Source: Epiperipatus broadwayi (taxonomy: Eukaryota; Onychophora; Udeonychophora; Euonychophora; Peripatidae). Taken from it: DNA of 64,000 nucleotides. Where the stretch lies: the NCBI GenBank assembly GCA_028023455.1, contig JAQFVV010006294.1, forward strand, positions 1,577,001 to 1,641,000, written 5' to 3'. Each line of letters begins with the position of its first letter. The stretch's first letter is position 1. Of this stretch, positions 31,601 to 43,520 are shown in pieces. Both the position numbers and the translations under genes were made by a program. Below the pieces are notes generated by a model. The model saw nothing but the letters and a program-made list of their open reading frames with translations, was not told the DNA's origin and made no database searches.

Positions 31601-34515
31601 TATAATGTAATGATCATATTTGTGCATTCACGCAACAAAAGCTAGAATTTTAGTAAACCATCCCAAGGCTGATCAAAATGAAGTTTGTTGAGACCCTGAA
31701 TTCAATCTCACCTCAGTTACTTTACCGACACTCAGAGATTTGGATAACACATATGAGTAGACCCGTATCTCTTTAATTTGTGTGCCAGCAGTAGCACATT
31801 GGTGGAACATGAGTCTGATTCAAAATGACATATTCACAAAGTATAGCTATATAGACATGACCCAACTGACAGATATCACTAAATTTGGATTGTGGTTCAT
31901 AAATAACTAATAAATACTCAAAAAATAAATAACTAAGTAATAATCAATAATTAATTAAGGAATGATGAGCAAAAATTGAGACACTAAGCAAAGTTATATT
32001 TTAAACAAACTTAATATAAGCCAAACTTAAAATAAAATTAAAAAAAAAAACAATGAAAATACAGAAATGATGATTTTACAGGTTATAAGTTATTAACTCA
32101 AATACTAGGTATTTTATCTCACTCATAGGTGACAAGTTATTAACTCGAATATTTGGTATTTTATCTCACTTGCAGATGATGATGATTTTATAGGTTACAA
32201 GTTGTTTAATGTTCAAGAGATTTATTACTGTTGTATTAGAAATTGATTTCAAGTTTTAGCTTATGATTATCTATGCCTTATTTTTGCTATGCCACTGAGA
32301 ATTAGATTTGCCTTAGTTAATTTGCAGAAGTGATTATCATTAATTACAATTAACACCTATACTTAATGAGTAGCATATACCTCTATATAGATTATAATCT
32401 TACAAAACCAGACATCTTTTCAGATCAAAGCTGAAACATGAATTATTATGGCAGGATAAACTGATGGTGGGTATTAAGACTTCAGATACAAAGGCATTTA
32501 TAAAATACATAATCTGAGTCTGTGCATCTCGAAGTGTGCTTGCTCATGGGATTCATTACCAAGTAATCAGTTCCCTTGATCCATACTACTTACTATGAAT
32601 AAGAGACATTTAGTCCAGGTGATTGGAACAGCTTATAAGATATCTGGATTCTTGTGCTCCAGGCTTAAGTAAAGATAATGGAGTGGCCATTAAAACCAAA
32701 GCCCATTTTGAAAAGAGAGCTGTCCGAACTAATGAAAAGGTTGACCTTAAACCAAGCCCATTTAACATATAATATATAGCAAGGAGTATAGGCATGTATG
32801 CACTTCCTAAGAACACATTTGTCCTGCTGTCTACATCATTATATAATGAAAGTTAAGATGCAAAATGTCAGTTTCCTTCCATAAAACCAGTTCATAAATT
32901 AGCATTTATAATCATGCTACTTAAAAACTATAATGAATATAATTTATTAAGATGTCTATATAGGCATTTATATACATCTAAGGGGGGATACAGCATAATT
33001 TGGGAAATTATAAGATTTAATTCTAACTTTATGCTGTGTTTCGTCACCTCTGCTAAATATTAACCAAATAGTTCATTTATAGCAAATCTATCTTTAAGCA
33101 TTTATAACTGTTTAATTATGTATATCAATAAATATTATTTTACTCATTTCAGAAGGGAGTTTTGTTTGTGCGCTAATAAACACAAAATTATACAAGTGTG
33201 AGAACATCTAATCATTTCTCTTTAATTATTTTACATATGAGTAAACTCCATTCTGAATACAACATAGCATAAACATAAATACATAGTTCACATGATAAAG
33301 GCATAGATTTAACTCTAAAAGAAAGAATATAAAATTATAGATAAGATTTCATGTAGGTGAAATCCAAGATTTGGCTTTAATTTGCTTAGTCATAATGAAA
33401 TGAAATTAAATATCTTAAATCAGATTAAATTAGATCAAATCAGGAAAGACTTACAAATTAGACAGTAAAATAAAATTACATTTAATTTAGTTTAGAATTA
33501 AGATTTGAATGATTTATTAGATTGATTAAAATAAAAGTGGCCGTTTACAATATTTTAGCTAGCTTTAAGAAATTAGGAGATTTAGTGTAAAATGTTCATT
33601 TTAAAATCTGCAGAAATTGGTTACCGCTTTAAGTTCTGTTATCTTGCATGATTGCTTGATTTTAGGGCATCTACTCACTTTTACTGCTACTGGCCTGTGG
33701 TTCAGGTGTATCCGCATCTTGTAGACCATCCTCAGGATCAGGAAGCAAGTTGATTGCCTTTCTACCCCATAAAATTTATTTTCACAATTTGTCTATTATA
33801 TCAATACTCTCTCAATAATTATAAATGTTATAATCATAAAAATTTCTGAAGCAAAGTTTATATATTGACCTCCTTCTTTCACACTGTCCACACCTTGTTT
33901 ACCAGTTTTAACTCCCGATCTGTTTTTCTAACTTAGTTTGCTATATTCTTAAAATCTGAGATTCCTCCTGATTTATCAATTTTCTTACAGGTGGGTCCCT
34001 CAATTTTGACCAGATTAATTTATTCAAACTTACTTCAAAATGTATTTTTACTTATGTAGCAAGAAGGATTAATTTTATTAAAATATTTTTTTACGAAAAA
34101 CAAATCTAAAAACTGGTAAACATCTTACTCTATATGTAACATGTTTAAGCATAATTTATCTATATATGCAGAAATATTATAATTTCTATATTAATTTTAC
34201 GATAATATTTAAAATAAAAGAAAATCTATAATGTTTTAAATCTATAACATTATTTCTTTTTCTGCATATATGTTAGTTTTTGTTACACATATAGCAAGGT
34301 TTATATTTATTAAAAATAAGAATATATATGTATGCATATGCTGATTTATCACACACATACATACACTTCCCTACAATGTATGCTATAATATACACACACA
34401 CATATAACTATAATTATTAATTTTAAAATTTAGTTTAATATACGAGGATTTGGTTATATAGGTATAGATATGATAGAAATGTTTCAATAATATGATTAAT
34501 TATAGGATATTCATA
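31601..34515. other. Unannotated; short tandem pair near 32080-32210
   Basis: A ~57-bp pair (ACAAGTTATTAACTCGAATA-like units with GTATTTTATCTCACT) lies at about 32080-32180. The minus frame at 32610-32816 shows no domain I recognise. No exon of the glutathione peroxidase found. Confidence 0.45.
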
Positions 34516-34519
34516 AACA

Positions 34520-35010
34520 TCAATTAGGAGATTTGTACACAACAAATCATATGTTCCTATTAAGCATAAATTTGCTGGATTTAGAATATTTTTATTTAGA
34601 AATAACAAGTGTAAACTTCAAAGTGATAAATTATCCAATATTGAAATATATGCTAATGTATTATTAAATATAGAATATAATAGAAAAGTTATTTTAAATA
34701 TATTATGCAAATTTACAAATAGATGGAGGAAGAAAACTATTGAGGAACATGGATTTCATTATCATATATAAATAATAGAGCATATGGTATGATTATATCT
34801 TTGATTTCTTCTCATTTTAATATTGCATGTAATATAGGATTAAATACTAATAGATTAATTATTAATGGAAAAGATATCAATAAAATCAACAAATGCAATA
34901 TTGCATATAAAATAGTATACCAGTGCAGATCCAATTCTATTAATAAATTAAAATATGCATTGAAAGAGAGAATATATGAACAGAAACTTTTGTATAATAC
35001 ATTCTGATAT
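34520..35010 (+). pseudogene. Penelope-like linker / start of GIY-YIG domain
   Basis: PIKHKFAGFRIFLFRNNKCK (about 34555-34615) matches the (P.)H.....FRS...R... segment after the Penelope RT. NVLLNIEYNRKVI and a KF..RWRKKTIEE block follow. The frame from 34789 contains LIINGKDINKINKCNIAYKI then VYQC, fitting the K.....K.NVVYKI.C..C entry to the GIY-YIG domain. Stops and a shift near 34765 break it. It may belong to the same ancient copy as 31378-31600, about 2.9 kb upstream. Confidence 0.6.
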
Positions 35011-35309
35011 TCTTAGAATATGGTTAAATCTGTATTTTCCGAATATTCACTTACTAGTAATGGAAGTTTTTGCTTTGACAAATTTTTCACTTTGAGTGGA
35101 AATAATTTAAAGAAAAAAAAAATTAAATAAACATTTTATAAATAATTTGGACAATTCATTAAGTAAACAATGTTGAAAATTGATCATTCATGTAGAAACA
35201 TTGATGTTGAATGACTTTAGTGAGAATTTCATTTGTTAAAATTATAACAGTAAAATGCATCTCAAAATAATAGTCTTACCATAAAATGGGTATAGCTATT
35301 ATCTATATG

Positions 35310-35520
35310 TATATCTTCATCATTTTCAACCATTATCAATCCACTGCAGGATGAAGATTTTCCAAGTTCAATCCATCTTTTTCAATTTCTAATCTCTTTT
35401 TTCCACATTATTCCAGTACACATCTTTATTTCATCCATCCATCTCACATGTGAGCTCTTTCTATGTCTTTTTAAATCTTAAAATCTAATTTAAGATTTCA
35501 ATTGTTCATATATTATCATC
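35310..35520 (-). pseudogene. 3' end of an RTE-like LINE
   Basis: The minus strand carries a MDG..KDVYWNN block and TWKIFILQWIDNG, followed by TGATAATGG-like 3' sequence. ATCCACTGCAGGATGAAGAT on the plus strand (about 35338-35357) is a phrase commonly seen at RTE-type LINE ends in invertebrates. Only the extreme C-terminus and tail remain. It resembles the LINE at 7560-9990 near its C-terminal KKxSM.NRWMK block. Confidence 0.6.
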
Positions 35521-35528
35521 TCTTCTAG

Positions 35529-35529
<1 letters not shown>

Positions 35530-35603
<74 letters not shown>
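35530..35603. repeat. (AT)n microsatellite, ~37 units
   Basis: Uninterrupted AT dinucleotide run. Confidence 0.97.
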
Positions 35604-35604
<1 letters not shown>

Positions 35605-38580
35605 CAATTTAAAAACTATTATAAACAATCCTTAAATCCGCAGAAGTATTTTAGGTTAATTTCTTAAACTTGCCTCAACTGCCATTAAATTAAAAAAAAA
35701 AACAAAGCAGAAACAAACATCATCCATTCAAATCCCACAAATCTTGTATTTTAATGTTAGCAGCTTGTCTATTTATTAAATGCATTTTATTCCTATTTAT
35801 AAAAATTGTCTCTTTAATTTTTCTTTTATTATGGTTTCTCTCTTCATGAAGAATTTTCACATTTTTAACATCAAATTTAAATTTATATTTACATGTTTTT
35901 CATGATCAAAGAAAATTGAAGGAGACATTAAATCACCACTATTTTTACTTTTTACATGTTTATATAACAATTCATGCTCCCTCAATCTCTTTTCAATACT
36001 GCACCTAGATTCACCTATATATGATAGCATATATTCAATTATAATTACAATTTTGTTTTAATTAACGGACATTATATATATATATATATATTTGATATCT
36101 CTGGATTATCTAAAGAATAAAGATTGTTCATTAAATGTATATATAGTAAAGAGGGTGCATTGAGTTTCTGTTCTGGTAGTTCATTGTAATATGGTAGAAT
36201 TAAGATGAGAGCTACTGATAAATACCAAAAAAATTTTAAATCTATATCTACAGTGCAATGATTGTTCACTGGTCAACAAGGATTAAATGTAGATAGAAAT
36301 CATTTTCAGTGGTGTAATAAAAGATATTAAAGCTTTTAATACAGATGTGGAGATTCAAGTGTTATCTCTAGCTTACCTAAAAAGTGAAGTTATTCATGAA
36401 ATCTTGTGGTGAAAATATATATATATATATATAACAGCTGGATTCCAAAAAGTGAGTCCATAATATCACTGATAATATTTCTTACCAATTGATCAGCAAA
36501 AATAGAATAGGCTATTGCATGCATGTATATATTTTAAGCCATCTGAATTGCTTGACAAGGATAATATGTGTTCTTGTCACATGATCTTAATACCATGCCA
36601 TCAAGTTAAATACTGGTTTAGTAATGAACAGACAAAAATACATTAACTACTGATTTAACTGGGTTTTTTTCTACTTCATATTATTAAGGTGTCAATGGCT
36701 GAAGATGTCTTTTTTTATTATTATTATTTCAAAATAAAACCTTACCAATTATTAAAAAATATCAAACTTTATTTTCTTTGTTTTACTATTCAAGTTTAAT
36801 AATCTTAACTGTGTTATGAAATGAACACTTTATTTTTTTAATACATTGTCAAATAAAAATGAAATTATATTTGCAACTTGAAAAATTGTATTTTTTATAC
36901 ATGTACATAAGAATATATTCTGCAAAAGCAAGTAGAAAATTGTTAAAAATTATGGTAATACATCTTAACATTTTCCCCTTCTTTTGCTGAGACCTTATTT
37001 CTAAGCAGAGCATCTTTTTATTAAAATAAGACTATAATGAGCATTCACATATACATTAGCATATTCATATGTATAAATATAAACCAAACTAATTGCTGAT
37101 TTTAATAGATATTAGAATGTTTGGTGTGTCAATCATCACACATGGAAAGGGTGTCATTGCTTATATTTGGGGCACTACCATAAATTGACTTAGAGTTCAT
37201 ACTGAGAGGAATGCTATTGACTCATATTTATAGAATTCTTAGAATTAATTATATGCCAAATCGCGTTTATGTTTTTTTATTTTCTAAACAAATAATTTTA
37301 GCATTAAATAAGTTTGGACGAATGACCAGAATTTTTTTCTTAATCTACCACAATGAGCTATACGAGTTTGCATTTAGGATGCTGAGTGATTCTAGATTTT
37401 AAATTTGCCATGTCTCCTCATAATATCTGCACTTGTAAAATTGACAATCAAGAGTGTATAACTAATGGAGCTTTATCATCATTTTGTCTTGGTTTTAGAA
37501 TTATTAATATATCTACTTAGTGACAAGGGGCATCAAAAGTCAATATTAAAATCTTTGTTCATAATCTGTATTATTTTTGTATGGATACTAGAAATATAAG
37601 ACATCAATCCATGTTTTAGTGTTAGATTTTTATTGAATTTATGTCTAAAATATAACTGACTTTAATTAGGATGTTTTTATAAATTTTTTATCGACTTCAA
37701 AATTGCAAAGTTTTAAATTCCTAACCAAAAAAGCTTTAAGGCCATTATTTTATTCTGAAATGGGATTTTTGAGTATGAATGCAGATAATCCCTAACACTA
37801 AGATTTTTATAATTGGTAGGTAATCAATAGTATAATTTTTCCTAATCAATTTTAAATACAGATATTTAATGGATTGTTATTGTCCTCCTCTTCTATTATC
37901 CACTTAATTTCAGAAAATTTCAAATTGTCAAGTATTTTGTGAATAAACTTAAGAGGAGTGAACAAAGACCTCACTCACATATTTAGAGTATACAACTTTA
38001 TTATAGACATCTAAAAGAGGTTGAATATGTATCTGAACATTATGAGTGTGTCTATGTTTATAATAATAAAATTGACTTTTCCATCTAAGAATCAATCAAT
38101 ATATATTTATGATAAAAAACCAGTCAACATCTCCTTTTCACTTATGCTTTTACACATTGTTTATATATGTTTTTGTAGCCATTCATTATTTTACAATTTG
38201 AAATAAACAAAACATTTTATTTTTATTTAAAAATTTTAATTTGTATTCTAAACAAAATATTATGGATGTATGAGATTTAAAGTAGAGTAAAAGCTTCTTG
38301 AGCTAAAGCTCAACCTATCTCATATCATTTTTAAGTAAATTCATACATATTTTTTAATTAACTTAATTTTCTGACATGATTCTTATTCCACCGATGAATA
38401 TTCATCAATTCTACATTTTTAAACTTATTTTAGATGTTTTCTGCTGTTAAGCCATTGGATTCACACCTCTTAAATCAATCCTCAGTTCCTTAATGAGTTC
38501 ATTTACAGCAAATTATACATTAAGTCCTCTTTTTTATATATAATTTTTTTTAAAAAATATATAGAAAAATATAAAGCTGT
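35604..38580. other. Unannotated AT-rich stretch
   Basis: Short (AT)n tracts near 36073-36092 and 36415-36433. Open frames at 36072-36269, 37211-37402 and 38021-38206 have no recognisable domains. Confidence 0.45.
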
Positions 38581-38704
38581 CTTACATTGGTGGTCGAGAG
38601 GTCAGCGCGACTGCCTTGCATTTGCAGGCAGTTGCCCGGGTTGCGGGTTCGCATCCCAGCCGATGCTATGACACTTTATAAATAAAAAATATATATAAAG
38701 CTGT
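38569..38704 (+). mobile_element. Short tRNA-derived SINE with 12-bp target duplication
   Basis: The element (38581-38692) begins CTTACATTGGTGGTCGAGAG. It has an A-box-like TGGTCGAGAGGTCAGCGCG (38590 onward), an extended anticodon-like stem ACTGCCT/AGGCAGT (38610-38632), and a B-box GGGTTCGCATCCC (38645-38657). An AT-rich tail follows. ATATAAAGCTGT at 38569-38580 and 38693-38704 is the target duplication. It is far more GC-rich than its surroundings. It lacks a CCA-compatible acceptor stem, so it is a SINE and not a tRNA gene. Confidence 0.85.
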
Positions 38705-39724
38705 TTTATCAAATATAATATTTATAAGTGCTCGAGATGCTAATTAGAACATGCAGATATAGCAACTTTGGTTATCCATTTACAGTTAGTAAAATAGATT
38801 TTAAATAAGAGTTTATATTATAATGTTATTACTATATTTATAATGTATTGTCGTTCATAACGAATTTAGACAATGGTGATCTTTATCTAATAATCCTTGG
38901 CTAACAAATAATAGATTTATGAAGAGAGAAGAATACTATACTCATTTAAATCATCATTGTGAAGACTTTTCAAATATGAAGTCTATGTGGCATGACCAGA
39001 TTTAAATAATTTTAAAAGTAAATAAAAATATTATATTCAAAACTTGAATTTCATTAAATAATATTTATTTACAAAATCATAATACTATAAGTCACACAGA
39101 ATATTAAAACAACAGAAATATTAAACTTCTACAAAAACAAATATTGTTCGAAAGTAAATTGTAAGTTGAATCATCAAGAATTACACCAGTTAATATAAGT
39201 CAATTAAATATTAACATTTTATGACTAATTTGTATTCTTTAATAAAATAATAATTACCAATTTATATGCATTGTTGGTGTCTATCTAAAAATAAATGAAT
39301 AATACATTTTATTCAATAATTTTTATTATGCCTATAATTTTAATAATTCAATGGTGAATACACAATTGCGCACTTCTGGGCTTTTAATAACGAGCAAATT
39401 AAGTAATTTTAACAATTCTAACATTTTAATAGTTATTCAAAACATGGTAATTACACTTCATACCTTTCTATAACTTTATTTATTCATTTTATATTTGGAT
39501 ATTCCTTCATTCATTCTATTATATATGTATTTTACACATATTTCATTTCCATTTCGTAAATATATTCACTACATGTTATACCTTGTACTGAAACAAGTCT
39601 ATAATTGCACTGTGCTATTTTTGTATCTATCATAATATCGTTTTTAAAAGGAAAAATAAAAATGTTAGTAATAATGATTAATTTAAAAATTAACAATCAA
39701 TGAATGGATATTTATTTTCCTTAA
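38705..39724. other. Unannotated AT-rich stretch
   Basis: Nothing recognised. Confidence 0.4.
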
Positions 39725-39935
39725 TATAAAGCTGAGCACTGATTATATATATGTGTGAGGATAGTAATCTGGACCAACTGATGATTGCTGGTTTAGCATG
39801 AAATACGTATATTGGTGATTATTTATCTTTTCAACATGTGTGTTATCAGGTGGGTCAGCAATATGAGATGGCACTGAGAGTAGTGGGTCGTGTGAAAGTC
39901 TGAGTTCAAATCCCGCATATATTACATATATAAAT
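39725..39935 (+). mobile_element. Family B SINE-like element, single plus-strand copy
   Basis: Order: ATATAAAGCTGAGCACTGAT leader, TATATATATG, the hammerhead (39766-39820), a TTTATCTTTTCAACATGTG block, an A-box-like GTGGGTCAGCAATATGAG (about 39851), and a B-box GAGTTCAAATCCC (39902-39914). This is the only monomeric copy in the window and has the best pol III B-box of the family. Confidence 0.78.
39766..39820 (+). ncRNA. Hammerhead ribozyme-like motif, family B, with compensatory stem I change
   Basis: AATC-TGGA-CCAA, CTGATGA (39778-39784), TTGCT-GGTTT-AGCAT, GAAA (39800-39803), TACGTATA, TTGG-T-GATT. Core boxes and the ATA cleavage triplet are canonical. Stem I outer pairs are AATC/GATT here, against GATC/GATC in the other copies, so a G-C pair has become A-U with pairing kept. 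The closing pair of stem II is T/T instead of G-C, which should weaken activity. Confidence 0.78.
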
Positions 39936-41570
39936 GCAGGTTTAAGCCTGTGCAATGTATTTCCTTAATATTGTAATTTTTCACAGAGGGTATGAAAGTC
40001 GTCATAATTCTATCTGCAAAGGTTTAGCATACAAAATTTCCACAGGATTTAGAGCAATAATAAAATAGTGAATTCTGGAGCTCAGAGCTTTGCAGCTTTA
40101 ACCAGATTCTTTGGGGAGGGGGGCTTGATGTTCTTATAAATTCCTGAAAAATAAATCATTTTATTATTATTTTTTATTTTTAAACAAGTAAAGAATTGAT
40201 TTTAATTTAATTAAAATTATTAGGCAAATACTTAAGTGAAAAAATATTAAGCTTTTCTTGTGGAAAGCTTTTTAGAAAATTGGGATTTAATATTAAATAT
40301 AAAGGCAGACAAATAATTGTTTTAATCAAACATAGATATTAATAACTAATATTTTATCTTCCTTGATGCTTTATTTAAGCCATAGTGAATGCATGTAATG
40401 CTTTTGTATTTTATACATTTTAAATTATTAAATTGAATGCCTAGTTATACAATTTGTGTAAGATTGTTAAACTATAATAAAAGTGGGTTTTTTTTTCATT
40501 ATTTCTTCATCCCATTTCCTGTGAATTGATAGATTAATTCTAATATATCTTTGAACATATCTCAGTATTTTAATTATGCTCAAAGTTATAGAAAATTAAA
40601 TGAAGCATTATCATTAATAATAATAATAAAAGTGGAGACACAGTTTTAATATATATATATATATGCAATGGTCAACAATGCAATATGCCTAGGATGTACA
40701 ATAAGTGACTATACTTTCGTATAAACTGATATCTATGGTGATAATGTAGGATAAACATAATACTAAATAAATGGTATACTTACTCCATCCTTTCATGATT
40801 GAGTTCATGATTAGCATCAAAATCTAGGTACCACTTGATGAATAGCATTAGGAAATGATGCAGGGATATATCCTGTTCCTACATGATTTATCATGATGTT
40901 ATATTTTTAGTCTTTATATTACATACGCTCCATCTGCTTCATTGATTAGTCCAACCAATACATCACTTTTGATTTGTAATACCTGGCCAAATCAATGATG
41001 ATGTGAGTTCCTTCTGGAAGAAATAAATAATTGTCATGATCTTCTGATTAATTGGGCAATTTTCACATATACAAAAAATTAAAATCATGCAATATTTAAA
41101 TAAATAATAAATAATTTATTTACAGATTAATAATAACACAATTTTCAGTGTTTTCTTATTTTGATTCTTCAGAAAACATTATACATTGTGTAGTAAACAT
41201 TTATAAAATGTAAAATGAAGCATTATATTTAATAAAAACTATTATTAATCACCATTAAATTTATATTTTTATTTAAACTGTACTTTTTTCTGAATAGCTA
41301 ACTCCTTATCTAACTATCCTTTATTTCTAAGTTATAAGTTTAATTGATGTTTCAAAGCACATTTAGAAAGATGATATTCAAAAATATATAATATTGAAAA
41401 TTTTTTAAAAAAATATCCAAGATTTATTATATGTGATTAAGTTTAAAAATTAATTATATAAATCATAGTGTCTGATGTAATGATATATCTTATGATCTAG
41501 GATAACATTATATATGTTAAATGACACCTAAAAACATAATCCATTTACTTAGAAACCTTCAAGTTCAGTC
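39936..41570. other. Unannotated AT-rich stretch
   Basis: A G-rich GGGGAGGGGGG run lies near 40113. No gene or repeat recognised. Confidence 0.4.

Positions 41571-41572
<2 letters not shown>

Positions 41573-41644
<72 letters not shown>
41573..41644. repeat. (AT)n microsatellite, ~36 units
   Basis: Uninterrupted AT/TA run. Confidence 0.97.
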
Positions 41645-41646
<2 letters not shown>

Positions 41647-42099
41647 GTGTACTGGGTCCCGAATAAATCTTCTACTTGTTAAGTTTAAATTACTATATTA
41701 TATTACTAGGTTTAAATATCTTTTAACATAACTTTTGAGTATCTTAACCAACTTACTACATTTTTAATATCTTTTAACATCTAAACTTTATCTGTTAGCT
41801 TAATATCTAAACTTTTGCTTTGATGAGCTTATTATCACACTTAATAATACATATTTATTCTTTATTATACTTCTTTACTTGCTATACTTTTTCTCTTGAT
41901 ATCTTTTAATATCTTGGCCTTAATAACTAAGTTTTCAATAAGTTTTAATAGCTAAATGTTAATACATTTACTTTCTGGGTAATTATTATTTTATACCTTT
42001 CCATAACATTTATTTATTAAATGTCTTATATTTATTATTTCCGTATACAGTTATTCAGTTATATCTAAATCTTATGAGAACAGACTGGCATTTCATGTA
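41645..42099. other. AT-rich stretch with a repeated TTAATATCTTTTAACATC-like phrase
   Basis: Phrases such as ATATCTTTTAACAT, AGCTTAATATCTAAACTTTT and GATATCTTTTAATATCTT recur irregularly between about 41715 and 41965. This suggests an eroded short tandem repeat. Confidence 0.4.
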
Positions 42100-42325
42100 G
42101 AGGAGAGAATACCATTGCTAGCATAGCCATCAATGATACCCACAGTCATATTGGGCTTTACAAAAATAACATGACCATATTTCCTGACCGTGGCCCATCT
42201 CAACTGCTGGAACAAAATTGTGCCATCCAAAGCATTTTATTTGTTTTGAGGATCAAACCCAGGAGCCAGTTGACCACATGTTATATAGCCAGCATTCATC
42301 AGATGACAGGCACACAATCCAATGC
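42100..42325 (-). mobile_element. Possible SINE-like fragment with B-box and half a hammerhead
   Basis: The minus strand contains TCATCTGATGAATGCTGG (42306-42289), similar to the 5' half of the family B hammerhead. TGGTCAACTGG and a good B-box GGGTTTGATCCTC (42260-42248) follow. There is no GAAA box and no second copy in the window, so the class is uncertain. It is clearly less AT-rich than its surroundings. Confidence 0.4.
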
Positions 42326-43476
42326 TTGAATATTTCAAGCTAGTTCATCCTCTTAATTAGGGGTCCAGCACATTAACTTATCATACAGATAGACTTTTTG
42401 TCTTTAAATAACTGGTGACACAGTGACAAGAGAGAGAATAAACCAAATAACATTTAAGCAAACATTAATATTTATTCAAGCACCCATATATGATATACTA
42501 TAACAATTTAATATTTTACATAAATATAAATGATTAATCAAGTTAATTTTTATAATAGTCTGTTGTTAAAAAAGTTCATTTCAGTTTAAAAATTATTAAG
42601 TGTCTATAGACAATTATGGAAAAATATATTTACCCAGACTTTTGTGATTTTAAATGACACACTTCATTTAATTTTGGTTTGCATCAGTGTTATTTTCCAA
42701 CCGGTTAACTTTTTAGTCTCCATCTATGGTTTCAGGTCTTATCTTGGCTTGACAATGGGAGAGTATGCAGCAGCATCTATTTCACCATTTTAGCATCAGT
42801 TTCCAATGAGAGTTTAGCTGAGACAGTTGATATGCAGAGGATTTTGGGGCCTGAAGCCCAGTTGAACACTTCTAAGATAGTCTAGCAAGGCATGTTGCTA
42901 ATTCTGCAGTTTCTGGAATATTTTATGCAGCAGTAATGAATGGTTCAATTCTGTCCTGGAGTAGTGAATAATGTAATGTGCAAAATGAAGATCAGAATGG
43001 CTTATAGACTCAAGAGTGGAATAATATAACAATAGATGGTTATGATTTTTATACCCTTCTCTCTCATTATTTTTAGTTTTTTCACACTTTAAATCTATTT
43101 TTTAAATTAAATTTTACATTTACTTTAATCTAATTGATTTTTACATTTTTCTTAATCTAATTTTTTTTCTAGATTAATCTTTTTTTAGATTTTTCGCTAG
43201 CAATTATTTTTACACTTATTTTTATACATTTTATTCTTAATTTCTTTTAAAAGGAATGAGTTTTGAATCTTATTTTAGATCCCCCCACTCTCAATACTAA
43301 AACCTTTCTATTTTAGTCTCTTTTAAAAGAAAAATATAAGCAATTTTTTTTTAAAACTATGTTTTTAAAACCACTTCTCAGTTAATTATAACCTTTTGAC
43401 TATTCTCATTTATTTGATTTTTCTTTTTTTTTAATAAATCTGATCATATATTTTTTAAATATTTGAAATATGTAAA

Positions 43477-43520
<44 letters not shown>

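Noticed and set aside
27663-35000. Second glutathione peroxidase exon
   Set aside because: I searched by eye for a QEPG/NGLKYVRPG-type coding block on the plus strand and found none; it may lie beyond the window or be missed by eye.
38581-38670. Functional tRNA gene
   Set aside because: It has A/B-boxes, but no acceptor stem pairing, an over-long anticodon-like stem, an AT-rich tail and a flanking target duplication. It is a SINE.
40800-41030. Possible exon on the minus strand (QVLQIKSDVLVGLINEADGA)
   Set aside because: The open stretch is short, lacks convincing splice signals, and matches no family I can name.
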